A stretch of 64,000 nucleotides of DNA, from NCBI RefSeq assembly GCF_014384785.1, contig NZ_JACRSU010000001.1, forward strand, positions 682,001 to 746,000. The letters run 5' to 3'. Below the pieces are notes generated by a model, which was given only the letters and a program-made list of their open reading frames with translations, was not told the origin of the DNA and ran no database searches. Each line of letters begins with the position of its first letter. Within the stretch, counting starts at the first letter, position 1. Position numbers and translations under genes: made by a program. The DNA comes from Congzhengia minquanensis (GTDB taxonomy: Bacteria; Bacillota; Clostridia; UBA1381; UBA9506). Of this stretch, positions 20,176-29,005 are shown piece after piece.

Positions 20176-20864
20176 TTGGCATTATCGGAGCAATGGGCGT
20201 TGAAATCCAGTCGCTTGTGCAAATGCTGGAAAACCGCGAAACCGTTACCTTGAGCGGAATTGAATATGCAAAAGGCACCATTCACAACAGAGAAGTTGTT
20301 CTGGCTGTGTGCGGCATCGGCAAGGTGTTTGCCGCCGTGTGCGCCCAAACCATGATTTTAAAATTTGCCCCCGACGTGATTATTAACACCGGCGTGGCCG
20401 GCACGCTCACCGAAAGCCTCACCATCGGCGACATTGCAGTTTCGGAAAACGTGGCCCAGCACGACATGGACACCACCGCCCTGGGCGACCCTGCCGGGTT
20501 CCTCTCCGGCATTAACATCATTAAAATCCCGGCGGACGGGAAAACCCGCCAACTGTTGGTGGATTGCATCAAACAGCTGGGCGTAAATTACCGCACAGGA
20601 ACAATTTGCTCCGGCGACCAGTTTTTAGCCTCCCAAGAAGTGAAGGACAGAATTGTTAAAAACTTTGGCGCCATTGCCGGCGAAATGGAGGGCGGTGCCA
20701 TTGGGCAGGTTTGCTTTATTAACAACGTTAAGTTCTGTGTTTTGCGGGCCATTTCCGACCGGGCAGACGGTTCCGGCGCAGAAAACTATTTTGAATTTTT
20801 AGAACAGGCCGCCCAAACCGCGGTGAACGTGATTGACAGATTTATAAAAATGAGCGGGGAATAA
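20172..20864 (+). CDS. mtnN: 5'-methylthioadenosine/S-adenosylhomocysteine nucleosidase
   Basis: 230 residues. MIGIIGAMGVEIQSL with the catalytic Glu12, EMEGGAIGQVC for ribose binding, and RAISDRADGSG with the catalytic Asp. It removes adenine from S-adenosylhomocysteine and methylthioadenosine and supplies the LuxS substrate. Overlaps luxS by 4 bp and ends inside the terminator stem-loop. Confidence 0.97.
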   Translation: MIGIIGAMGVEIQSLVQMLENRETVTLSGIEYAKGTIHNREVVLAVCGIGKVFAAVCAQTMILKFAPDVIINTGVAGTLTESLTIGDIAVSENVAQHDMDTTALGDPAGFLSGINIIKIPADGKTRQLLVDCIKQLGVNYRTGTICSGDQFLASQEVKDRIVKNFGAIAGEMEGGAIGQVCFINNVKFCVLRAISDRADGSGAENYFEFLEQAAQTAVNVIDRFIKMSGE

Positions 20865-20879
20865 ATCCCCGCTCATTTT
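20847..20879 (+). terminator. terminator behind mtnN
   Basis: Perfect 14-bp stem (AAAATGAGCGGGGA and its complement) ending in TTTT. The mtnN stop codon lies in the loop, so the 5' arm is coding. Confidence 0.9.
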
Positions 20880-20941
20880 CTGTTTCCGCGCGCTCTGCAA
20901 AAACGGCTCTTGCATATGCCCCTTTTGCATTTCTTTGTTAT

Positions 20942-21121
20942 TTAAATTGAGAGAAGCCGCTGGCCAATCCGGTGCAGAAAGCCCATAAATTCTGCCGCGG
21001 CGGTGGCGGGAACGTGTCCGTAAACCAGCTCGAAGCTGAAAACCTCCGGCAGTCCGCCAAGCTTTAATGCGTTCACGCAAGATACCCAGTCGATTTTTCC
21101 ATGTTTCCACGTCAAATACGC
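20942..21121 (-). pseudogene. sugar phosphate isomerase/epimerase, 3' half cut off by the island
   Basis: About 59 codons in the minus strand read YLTWKHGKIDWVSCVNAL, EVFSFELVYG and end IGQRLLSI with TAA. This is the C-terminal end of a xylose-isomerase-like TIM barrel (the GxIDW and FSFEL elements are typical). It has no start codon. The matching N-terminal half is at the other side of the island, also on the minus strand, and ends just where this part begins. Together they give about 281 residues, the normal family length. Confidence 0.8.
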
Positions 21122-21739
21122 TGAAATAAAAAACGGTATTCACCCCTATTGTTCGGGGGATTTTTTGTTTGTAGTCTCGAAATTGGAATAGTTACTAGGT
21201 TTGAAAACATAGTCATTTTACTCAGTCATTTTTGCGGTTGTTCGCTTTTTTGTTCGCTTTGATTATTACAAAAAGTTTGTTCGCTTTTCCAGTCTGATTT
21301 TACTCAGTTGTACTCAATTATACTCAATTTACGCAGTTCATAGTCATTTGCATTCGCCTACACTTAATTTACCGTGATTTATCCTTTAAGCCAAACCGTC
21401 ATGTTATTTTAGTACGATCTGGCTAGCTCTGGCAGCAAAGGACATTCCCGTTAATATAGTCCATATCCGCGGAGTATTAGTTTTATAGACGGTTCCGCAA
21501 AAGTATAGCAGGCGCCGCCACACAGTTGATAGAGGATACCTCATAAAAGAGGTATCCGTCTTTGCCCTTAAATGCGGAAGATGTGCCATTTCGTGGGGTT
21601 TTTCTGGCTCCACTTTACTCCGTTCTACGCATCAGCCTAGTCAGCCTTTTTTCCCTTAGACGGGCAGACATATACGAAGATTATTACTGCATTTTGATAC
21701 AGATTTACTGAACGAACTAAATTAAGCATAGATATTGCA
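21122..21739. other. left end region of the island, no assigned gene
   Basis: About 600 bp without a gene I can support. It holds the left repeats (described separately), a 9-bp perfect hairpin around 21532-21555 (GGATACCTC and complement, no U tract), and one 69-codon frame on the minus strand (21404-21613) without a recognisable product. The stretch 21400-21660 looks less AT-rich than the repeats and may be a remnant of another element. Confidence 0.45.
21219..21326 (+). repeat. left subterminal repeats of the island
   Basis: Three direct copies of TGTTCGCTT start at 21239, 21251 and 21278. Four copies of TACTCA start at 21219, 21301, 21311 and 21321, the last three exactly 10 bp apart, that is on the same face of the helix. 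The layout suits binding sites of a recombinase arm domain or another DNA-binding protein. Confidence 0.65.
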
Positions 21740-21776
21740 AAAACCGGAGTTTTCTTCAGAAGCTTCGGTTTTTTAT
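21740..21776 (+). terminator. terminator upstream of the restriction cassette
   Basis: A 10-bp stem (AAAACCGGAG with CTTCGGTTTT, one G-U pair) followed by a T run on the plus strand. It would shield the cassette from transcription entering through the island edge. Confidence 0.65.
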
Positions 21777-21809
21777 ATTACATTTATGTTTTTTAACACT
21801 AACATTGTT

Positions 21810-21838
21810 TTGAATTTTCGGACTTAATGTGATATAAT
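21810..21838 (+). promoter_or_regulatory. sigma-A promoter of the restriction cassette
   Basis: TTGAAT, 17-bp spacer, TATAAT, 45 bp before the HTH gene. Likely also the promoter for hsdRMS. Confidence 0.75.
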
Positions 21839-21882
21839 AGGTCTTGGCAACTTACCGATAAAATGTAAGCGAGGTCAGAACT

Positions 21883-22086
21883 ATGAATGTAAGCTATAAA
21901 AAGTTATGGAAGCTTCTTATTGATCGAGATTTAAAAAAGAAGGATCTTGAGCAAATGGCAAATGTGAGCCACTATACAATAAACAAACTTACACATGGAG
22001 ATAATGTAACAACGGATGTTCTTGGACGAATATGCAAAGCTCTTGACGTCGTCATGGATGATATTATGGAATTTATTGATGAATAG
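21883..22086 (+). CDS. XRE-family HTH regulator
   Basis: 67 residues, a bare Cro/CI helix-turn-helix: LEQMANVSHYTINKLTHGDNV is the HTH and LGRICKALDVVMDDIMEF the closing helices. Such short regulators are common upstream of type I restriction operons and may control them (a controller role is inferred). GAGGT precedes the ATG. 127 bp lie between it and hsdR. Confidence 0.88.
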   Translation: MNVSYKKLWKLLIDRDLKKKDLEQMANVSHYTINKLTHGDNVTTDVLGRICKALDVVMDDIMEFIDE

Positions 22087-22213
22087 GCGTGATAGTTTCA
22101 ATGGATTAATTATGATATTCTTACAACTGAAGAGAACTCAATATCTATTCCCATACTCACATTCGTTTGGGAATTAAACAATTAATATATCCTCAAGTAT
22201 AGGAGTTGAAGAT

Positions 22214-24979
22214 ATGGCATACCAAAGTGAAGCAGCTCTGGAACAACAGTTTATAGAGCAATTAAACAAACAAGGATACAGCACCGTTTCCATACCGGAC
22301 TACGATGCCTTGGTGGCGAACTTCAAAGTTCAATTTGAAGCCTTTAATGCCGCAAAACTTGATACGCCTCTGACCGGTAAAGAGTGGGAGCGCATCTTTA
22401 ACCTCATGCTCGGAAAATCTATTTTCCAGAGTGCAAAAATTCTGCGTGATAAGTTCGTATTGGAACGAGAAGACGGAACTAAGGTGTACCTTTCCTTCTT
22501 TGACAACGATCACACCAAGAATATTTTTCAAGTCACCAACCAAACAACCGTTGTGGGCAAATATGTGAATCGTTATGATGTTACCATCCTCGTGAATGGT
22601 CTTCCACTGATTCAGGTGGAACTGAAACGTCGAGGCATTGACATCCGTGAAGCGGTCAATCAGGTAATGCGTTATAAAAAACATTCTTATAATGGACTGT
22701 ACCACTTCATCCAGTTGTTCGTGGTTTCCAATGGTGTTGACACCAAATACTTTGCAAACTCCGACAGAGACTTGCTCTATAGCCTCGCATTCTTTTGGAC
22801 AGATTTCAATAATGTACGCATCACGAATTTGAAGGAGTTTTCTATATCCTTCCTGGCTCGTGATCATATCATTAAAATGCTGACCCGTTATACCATTTTG
22901 AACGATACAGACAAATTGCTGATGGTTATGCGTCCTTACCAAGTATATGCGGTGGAGGCACTTGTCCGTCAGGCAACTCTCACCAACCGAAATGCGTATG
23001 TGTGGCATACAACCGGTGCTGGCAAGACGTTGACGTCCTTTAAAACAGCACAGATTTTGGCAGCCAACCCTAACATCAAAAAAGTTATTTTCCTTGTTGA
23101 CCGTAAGGATTTGGATTCTCAAACCACAGAAGAATTCAACAAATTTGAAATCGGCTCTGTTGACGCAACCGATCGCACTAATGTCCTCGTTAAGCAAATG
23201 CAGGATAAGAATCGTCAGCTTATCGTTACAACGATGCAGAAGATGGCGAATGCAGTCAAGCGTCCTCAATACGCCAAAATCATGAGTGCGTATAAGGATG
23301 AGAAAGTGGTATTTATTATTGACGAATGTCACCGCAGTCAGTTTGGTGATATGCACAAGGATATTGTTCGCCACTTCCAAAAAGCTCAGTTCTTTGGATT
23401 TACCGGCACACCTCGCTTTGAGGTCAATGGCAAGACGGAGGGCAAGATTACTCAAACTACTGAGATGCTTTTCGGAGAGTGCGTACATAATTATCTGATC
23501 AAGGATGCTATCTTCGATAACAATGTCCTCGGTTTTCATGTTGAGTATATCAAGACGATGGAGGGTGATTTTGATTGGGATGATCCCACTATGACAGAGG
23601 CCATAGATGTAGGTGAACTTTACCTTTCAGAAGAAAGAATGTCCTTAATTGCAAACCATATTGTTCAGAATCATAAAGCTAAGACACGAAACGGACAGTA
23701 CACCGCAATTTTTGCCGTTTCCTCCATCGCGGCACTGGTGAAGTATTACGGCATTTTCAAGAAGATCAAGCATGATTTGAATATCACCGGTATTTTCTCT
23801 TACGGACAGAATGAAGATGCTGAAGGCAAAGATGAACATAGCCGCGATGCACTGGAACGTATCATCGCCGATTATAACAAAACCTACAGCACCAATTTCT
23901 CCACGGAAACATTCTCGGCATACCATAAGGATATTTCTGATCGTGTTAAGGGTAAGAAAACCAAGTCGTTGGATATTTTACTTGTTGTAAATATGTTCCT
24001 TACAGGCTTTGACAGCAAGCAGCTTTCTGTCCTTTATGTAGATAAGGACTTAAAATACCACGATCTGCTGCAAGCCTACTCTCGTACTAACCGTGTTGAG
24101 AAAGAAACTAAACCATTCGGTATTATCATCTGTTACCGCAACCTCAAGAAGCGTACTGATGATGCACTGACACTTTTCTCCAAAAGCCACGATACTTCCG
24201 GTATTGTCGTTCCCGGTTATCAGTTCTTCGTGGAAAAGTTCAATGAAATGGTAATGAAGCTGAAGGAAATCGCTTTGTTCCCGGAATCCGTTGACACCAT
24301 GCAGAGCGAAGACGATCAAAAACTGTTCGTCATTACTTTCCGCGAATTGACAAAATACCTGCAGTCGTTACAGACATTTATCGAGTTTAGCTTTGACCAG
24401 GATGCTCTCATTATGTCCGAACAGGAATACCAGGACTATAAGAGTAAATACCTTATGCTTTATACACGACAGAAAACAGACCGTGAGGTTGCGTCTGTTC
24501 TGAATGATGTCGACTTCTGCATTGAGCTGATGGAAAGCGACCGAATCAATGTTGCTTATATTATGAATCTGATTCGTAATATTCATTTTGATGACGAGAA
24601 GCAAAAGAACTACGACATCAAACACATTAAAGAGGAGTTGGGCAGAACGGACAACCCTCAGTTGCTGCGTAAGGTTGAAATTCTCCAGGCCTTCCTGGAT
24701 AGGGTCGTTGTCGGTCTTGAAAGTGCCGATGAAATCGATGCCGCATATAACGACTTTGAAAACGAAGCAAAACGAGAAGAAATCGTGGCCTTCGCCGCAA
24801 CGGAGGATATCGACACCGCCATGCTTACGGAATTTATCTCTGAATATGAGTTTTCCGGCACGATGGATGCCGGTAACATCAGAGACCGGATCAATAAGCC
24901 TATGCCGCTGATGAAGAAGCGGTCACTGGTAAACCGCATCGTTGATTTCATTAGACAGCACACTGAAAAATATCAATAA
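22214..24979 (+). CDS. hsdR: type I restriction endonuclease subunit R
   Basis: 921 residues. The N-terminal nuclease domain has VNRYDVTILVNG and VELKRRG (about 125-140), the PD-(D/E)xK core. The helicase part has the Walker motif TTGAGKT (about 266), the DECH box IIDECHRSQFG (about 370), FTGTP, and the C-terminal helicase motifs TGFDSKQL and QAYSRTNR. It translocates DNA and cuts it far from the target when the site is unmethylated. Full length and apparently intact. hsdM follows after 11 bp. Confidence 0.96.
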   Translation: MAYQSEAALEQQFIEQLNKQGYSTVSIPDYDALVANFKVQFEAFNAAKLDTPLTGKEWERIFNLMLGKSIFQSAKILRDKFVLEREDGTKVYLSFFDNDHTKNIFQVTNQTTVVGKYVNRYDVTILVNGLPLIQVELKRRGIDIREAVNQVMRYKKHSYNGLYHFIQLFVVSNGVDTKYFANSDRDLLYSLAFFWTDFNNVRITNLKEFSISFLARDHIIKMLTRYTILNDTDKLLMVMRPYQVYAVEALVRQATLTNRNAYVWHTTGAGKTLTSFKTAQILAANPNIKKVIFLVDRKDLDSQTTEEFNKFEIGSVDATDRTNVLVKQMQDKNRQLIVTTMQKMANAVKRPQYAKIMSAYKDEKVVFIIDECHRSQFGDMHKDIVRHFQKAQFFGFTGTPRFEVNGKTEGKITQTTEMLFGECVHNYLIKDAIFDNNVLGFHVEYIKTMEGDFDWDDPTMTEAIDVGELYLSEERMSLIANHIVQNHKAKTRNGQYTAIFAVSSIAALVKYYGIFKKIKHDLNITGIFSYGQNEDAEGKDEHSRDALERIIADYNKTYSTNFSTETFSAYHKDISDRVKGKKTKSLDILLVVNMFLTGFDSKQLSVLYVDKDLKYHDLLQAYSRTNRVEKETKPFGIIICYRNLKKRTDDALTLFSKSHDTSGIVVPGYQFFVEKFNEMVMKLKEIALFPESVDTMQSEDDQKLFVITFRELTKYLQSLQTFIEFSFDQDALIMSEQEYQDYKSKYLMLYTRQKTDREVASVLNDVDFCIELMESDRINVAYIMNLIRNIHFDDEKQKNYDIKHIKEELGRTDNPQLLRKVEILQAFLDRVVVGLESADEIDAAYNDFENEAKREEIVAFAATEDIDTAMLTEFISEYEFSGTMDAGNIRDRINKPMPLMKKRSLVNRIVDFIRQHTEKYQ

Positions 24980-24990
24980 GGAGAAAAATA

Positions 24991-26559
24991 ATGGATAATT
25001 CAATTCAGGCTCATCAAAAAGAACTTTGTAACAAGCTGTGGGCAATGGCAAATGCCCTTAGAGGTAATATGGAGGCTTACGAGTTCAAGAACTATATCTT
25101 GGGCATGATTTTCTATTACTACCTTTCTGACAGAACCGAGAAATATATGGCTAATCTTCTAAAAGATGACGATATCGGTTATGAAGAGGCCTGGGCAGAC
25201 GAGGAATACAGATCCGCTGTTATTGAGGAAGCACTCCGCGACCTTGGCTACATCATTGAGCCCCAGTTCCTGTTCCGCAAGATGGTGAAGATGGTTGAAA
25301 ACCGTTCCTTCGACATTGAGTTTTTGCAGAAGGCTATCAACGCTTTAATGGAATCCACTATTGGAAACGATTCTCAGGATGATTTCGATGGTCTGTTTTC
25401 CGATATGCAGCTTGATTCCACAAAGTTAGGTCATACCGTTAAGGACAGAAGTACTGTTATGGCAAAAATCATTGCATCTTTGGATGAAATCAACTTCAGC
25501 GTTGAGGACACTAAAATTGATGTTTTGGGTAACGCATACGAATATCTTATTGGTCAGTTTGCCGCCACCGCCGGCAAAAAAGCCGGTGAGTTTTATACAC
25601 CTTCCGGTCCCGCTGAATTGCTTTGCCGTCTGGCTTGCCTTGGTCTGACCGATGTTAAAGACGCTGCCGATCCAACCTGCGGTTCCGGCTCTCTGCTGCT
25701 CCGTCTGAAAAACTATGCAAATGTTCGTAACTACTACGGACAGGAATTGACCTCTACCACCTATAACCTCGCTCGAATGAACATGATCCTGCGCGGTATC
25801 CCGTATCGTAATTTCAATATTTACAATGGAGACACGCTTGAGCATGACTATTTTGGGGACATGAAATTTCGTGTTCAGGTCGCAAATCCTCCTTACTCTG
25901 CAAAGTGGTCTGCCGATATGCGCTTCATGGAGGATGAGCGCTTCAACGAATACGGCAAACTTGCTCCTAAGAGTAAAGCTGATTTTGCTTTCGTTCAGCA
26001 CATGGTTCACCATATGGACGAAGATGGCCGCGCCGTTGTGCTTCTACCTCATGGTGTGCTCTTCCGTGGTGCAGCCGAAGAGGTTATCCGTAAATACCTC
26101 ATTCAGAAGCTGAACGTTCTGGATGCTGTTATCGGTCTGCCTGCCAACCTTTTCTTTGGCACCGGCATCCCGGTATGTGTTCTTGTTCTCAAAAGAGAGC
26201 GTAACGGCAATTCTGATAATATTCTCTTCATCGATGCATCTAACGACTATGAAGCGGGCAAAAACCAGAATATTCTCCGTGAATGTAATATTGATAAAAT
26301 CGTAGAGACCTACGAACACCGTGTTGATGTGGACAAGTATGCTCATGTCGCTACCATGCAGGAGATTGAAGAAAACGGCTTCAATCTCAACATTCCTCGC
26401 TATGTGGATACTTTCGAGCCGGAAGAAGAGATTGATCTGAATGCTGTTGCCGCTGAGATCCGCAAGCTGCAAGCAGAGATCAAGGGTATTGACGCTGAAC
26501 TAAAACCTTTCTTTGATGAGCTGGGACTTGATTTCCCATTCGACGTGGAGGGCAAATAA
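24991..26559 (+). CDS. hsdM: type I restriction-modification methyltransferase subunit M
   Basis: 522 residues. An N-terminal helical domain is followed by the N6-adenine methyltransferase core: the SAM motif DPTCGSGSLLLRL (about 226) and the catalytic NPPY (about 300). AAGGAG precedes the ATG. It works with HsdS to methylate the target and, with HsdR, to restrict DNA. hsdS starts one base after its stop. Confidence 0.97.
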   Translation: MDNSIQAHQKELCNKLWAMANALRGNMEAYEFKNYILGMIFYYYLSDRTEKYMANLLKDDDIGYEEAWADEEYRSAVIEEALRDLGYIIEPQFLFRKMVKMVENRSFDIEFLQKAINALMESTIGNDSQDDFDGLFSDMQLDSTKLGHTVKDRSTVMAKIIASLDEINFSVEDTKIDVLGNAYEYLIGQFAATAGKKAGEFYTPSGPAELLCRLACLGLTDVKDAADPTCGSGSLLLRLKNYANVRNYYGQELTSTTYNLARMNMILRGIPYRNFNIYNGDTLEHDYFGDMKFRVQVANPPYSAKWSADMRFMEDERFNEYGKLAPKSKADFAFVQHMVHHMDEDGRAVVLLPHGVLFRGAAEEVIRKYLIQKLNVLDAVIGLPANLFFGTGIPVCVLVLKRERNGNSDNILFIDASNDYEAGKNQNILRECNIDKIVETYEHRVDVDKYAHVATMQEIEENGFNLNIPRYVDTFEPEEEIDLNAVAAEIRKLQAEIKGIDAELKPFFDELGLDFPFDVEGK

Positions 26560-26560
26560 T

Positions 26561-27793
26561 ATGACAAATGTATCCTCAAGTAATGGTCTCGAAAAGCATC
26601 CGAAACTTCGGTTTCCGGGCTTTGATGAGCCGTGGAAGGAAAAAACACTATCACATTATCTTGTTGAGAACACAGATCGCAATAAAAAACTGATATTCGG
26701 AAAAGAGGATGTTCTTTCGGTTTCCGGTGAATATGGTATTGTAAATCAAATAGCCTTTCAAGGACGCTCATTCGCCGGCGAGAGTGTTGCTGATTACCAT
26801 GTAGTTGAAACAGGTGATATTGTATATACAAAGAGTCCTCTAAAAGCAAATCCTTACGGAATTATCAAAGCAAATAAAGGTGTTCCGGGCATAGTGTCTA
26901 CCCTTTATGCTGTATATCATCCCTCAACCACTGTCATACCAAAGTTTGTTGACCTTTATTTTTCAAATGATTTTAGGCTAAACAAATTCCTCAAGCCGCT
27001 GGTCAATATTGGAGCAAAGCATGATATGAAGGTAAATAACACTTTTGTGCTGACAGGTTCAGTGATTTTTCCTTCTATTAATGAGCAACAAAGACTTGTA
27101 GATTTTCTTACCATGCTGGACAATCGAATTGATGCTCAGAGGAAAATTGTCGATAGTCTCAAGAAGTATAAAAGGGGTGTCGTTCGTTCGCTTTTAACAC
27201 CAGAGCATTGTAAGCTAAGCGGAGTTCAATGGAGGCATGATACCATCGGAAATCTTGGTTCTTTTATCAAGGGTGCGCCATTGTCCAAAGCCGATATATC
27301 TGAAACAGGAACTCCGTTTATTCTGTACGGAGAATTATATACAACCTACCATGAGGCAATTACAACCGTTGTCAGAAAAACGGAGGCAGAAGTCGATCAA
27401 GTATATCAGAGCATGGTGGGAGATGTGCTTATACCTACTTCCGGGGAAACACCGGAAGAAATCTCCACGGCTTCGTGTGTTATGCTGCCGGGGGTTATCC
27501 TTGCTGGTGATCTAAACATTTTCCGAAGCACTAAAATTGATGGAAGGATAATGAGCTATATTCTTAACCACATTGTAAACGGGAGCATTGCCCGTGTTGC
27601 TCAGGGGAAGTCTGTTGTTCATGTTCAGGCAGGCGAAATCGCTAAGATTGAAATATCCTATCCAGATCCAGCAACTCAAAACCGCATAATTAAGGTACTT
27701 GAGGTAATAAGCAACCGTGTGGAGGCGTGTGAGAAAGAATTGGATAATCTAAATAAACTGCGCAACTCGTTGTTGCAGCAGCTCTTCATATAA
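26561..27793 (+). CDS. hsdS: type I restriction specificity subunit S (expressed copy)
   Basis: 410 residues. Two target recognition domains (about 25-165 and 215-355), separated by the helical spacer with VDSLKKYKRG and closed by a second helical repeat ending RNSLLQQLFI. It decides the recognition sequence of the whole enzyme. The ATG is preceded by GGAGGG in the end of hsdM. Its first part and centre are duplicated in inverted orientation in the copy downstream (61-bp and 31-bp perfect repeats), so its sequence may change by inversion. It converges with that copy and overlaps it by 8 bp. Confidence 0.93.
   Translation: MTNVSSSNGLEKHPKLRFPGFDEPWKEKTLSHYLVENTDRNKKLIFGKEDVLSVSGEYGIVNQIAFQGRSFAGESVADYHVVETGDIVYTKSPLKANPYGIIKANKGVPGIVSTLYAVYHPSTTVIPKFVDLYFSNDFRLNKFLKPLVNIGAKHDMKVNNTFVLTGSVIFPSINEQQRLVDFLTMLDNRIDAQRKIVDSLKKYKRGVVRSLLTPEHCKLSGVQWRHDTIGNLGSFIKGAPLSKADISETGTPFILYGELYTTYHEAITTVVRKTEAEVDQVYQSMVGDVLIPTSGETPEEISTASCVMLPGVILAGDLNIFRSTKIDGRIMSYILNHIVNGSIARVAQGKSVVHVQAGEIAKIEISYPDPATQNRIIKVLEVISNRVEACEKELDNLNKLRNSLLQQLFI
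26571..26631 (+). repeat. 61-bp inverted repeat IR1, left copy
   Basis: Inside the 5' end of hsdS, covering about residues 4-24 (SSSNGLEKHPKLRFPGFDEP). It is a perfect inverted match to 28894-28954. Recombination between the copies would exchange the complete recognition part of the two hsdS copies. Confidence 0.95.
27147..27177 (+). repeat. 31-bp inverted repeat IR2, left copy
   Basis: Inside the central spacer of hsdS (VDSLKKYKRG). Perfect inverted match to 28375-28405. Recombination here would exchange only the second recognition domain. Confidence 0.95.
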
Positions 27794-27809
27794 AAAGCTG
27801 CTGCAACAA
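27770..27809. terminator. hairpin at the junction of the two hsdS copies
   Basis: 14-bp perfect arms (TTGTTGCAGCAGCT and complement) around a 12-nt loop. They arise from the same C-terminal codons in both converging genes. The repeat may act as a transcription block for both; no clear U tract, so this is inference. It also keeps the junction unchanged after any inversion. Confidence 0.5.
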
Positions 27810-28954
27810 GGCTTCCTTTACTTTTAAGAGCAGACTTAAAGTATCGTCTGATGCGCATATCCTTTTGTCTACTGCTTCCATAACTGCGATTATTTTATCT
27901 TGGACAGGAATACAAGGTATATCGAAAGACTCCTTTTCTATGTTTACCCATTCAGCTCTGGGCATTTTTGTGCCGGAGCTTATATTTGCAACTCTCAGAA
28001 AATGCTCTGTCTGAATGAGATAATAGAGGTATTTCGGAAGCACATACTTTGAAGGGACAAATGCCCATATCTCTGATGAGCAAACCATATCCTGCTCCGC
28101 AAACGCAAACTTCCTCAGGTAAGGGCGCAGTTTGCCAAAGAGGACATCTCCGGTCTTTGCTACTGTTTTAATGCTGATCTGAGTCGTAGATGACACACTA
28201 CCGAGTAATCTGCCTGTTCCTTGCTCAATGTGCTCCAGCTCAATACAAGGATATTCTACCCTACTGCCAGGACTGTACTTTTCTTTTCTTCGCTGAGCAA
28301 TCTCAGAAAAAAGATAGGTTGTTGAGTCTGCATCGTCTGAAATAGACATTTCTTCAAAAGTAAAGGAAAGAAGTCCCCTTTTATACTTCTTGAGACTATC
28401 GACAAGCTGCGCTTGTTTTGCTATCCGTTTTTGGAGAGTACCGAGCATATCAGCAATCCGTTCTTGCTCAGAGAGAGACGGAATACAAACTTTAATAGTT
28501 TCAATCTGAGGGTATTTCAAGTTCCATGTATCAGAAGTCATGCCTTGTGAGTTCTTCCTAAACTCATTGATTAAGTTTGGGCTTTTGAACAGAGCTGCAA
28601 AATAGCCGTTACTGATTGGAAATTTGGGCTTGAGAACTGTATATGCAGGACTTACTATTCCATCACAAGGTGATATGCCGTTTGCTCCTTGCCACATTCT
28701 CATGGAGTTGTAGACCATATCACCCGTCAGGACAATCTTATAGTTGCTCTTGTCTTCGCTTGAGTTGTCTTTGCCTTCGATCTCCGAACGAGGCATGACA
28801 CCACCATTCATAGTGACAGAAAGTAATTCCATATCAGATGCTCCGCGCTGACTTCTTTCTGCATAAATGTCACCTATACGACATTGTTTGTATGGCTCAT
28901 CAAAGCCCGGAAACCGAAGTTTCGGATGCTTTTCGAGACCATTACTTGAGGATA
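27786..28954 (-). CDS. hsdS: second hsdS copy in inverted orientation, no own start (silent cassette)
   Basis: About 389 codons open in the minus strand. It has two recognition domains unlike those of the expressed copy, the same central spacer VDSLKKYKRG and the same ending LLQQLFI. The frame extends up to the 5' edge of IR1 but lacks the ATG and binding site of the expressed copy; a start at an internal ATG (28832) would lose the first part of the recognition domain. It is best read as a store of alternative domains. The expressed and stored halves share IR1, IR2 and the end hairpin. Confidence 0.9.
28375..28405 (-). repeat. 31-bp inverted repeat IR2, right copy
   Basis: Perfect inverted match to 27147-27177, inside the central spacer of the stored hsdS copy. 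Confidence 0.95.
28894..28954 (-). repeat. 61-bp inverted repeat IR1, right copy
   Basis: Perfect inverted match to 26571-26631. It is the 5' end of the stored copy, 51 bp away from the recombinase start codon. Confidence 0.95.
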
Positions 28955-29005
28955 ATAACGCCTTGATTAGCCCTTCATCGGATAATGTTCGTGGAGGTGA
29001 TTAAA

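Noticed and set aside
22262..23539. Long minus-strand frame opposite hsdR
   Set aside because: hsdR has all its motifs in the plus frame; the antisense frame has no recognisable domain.
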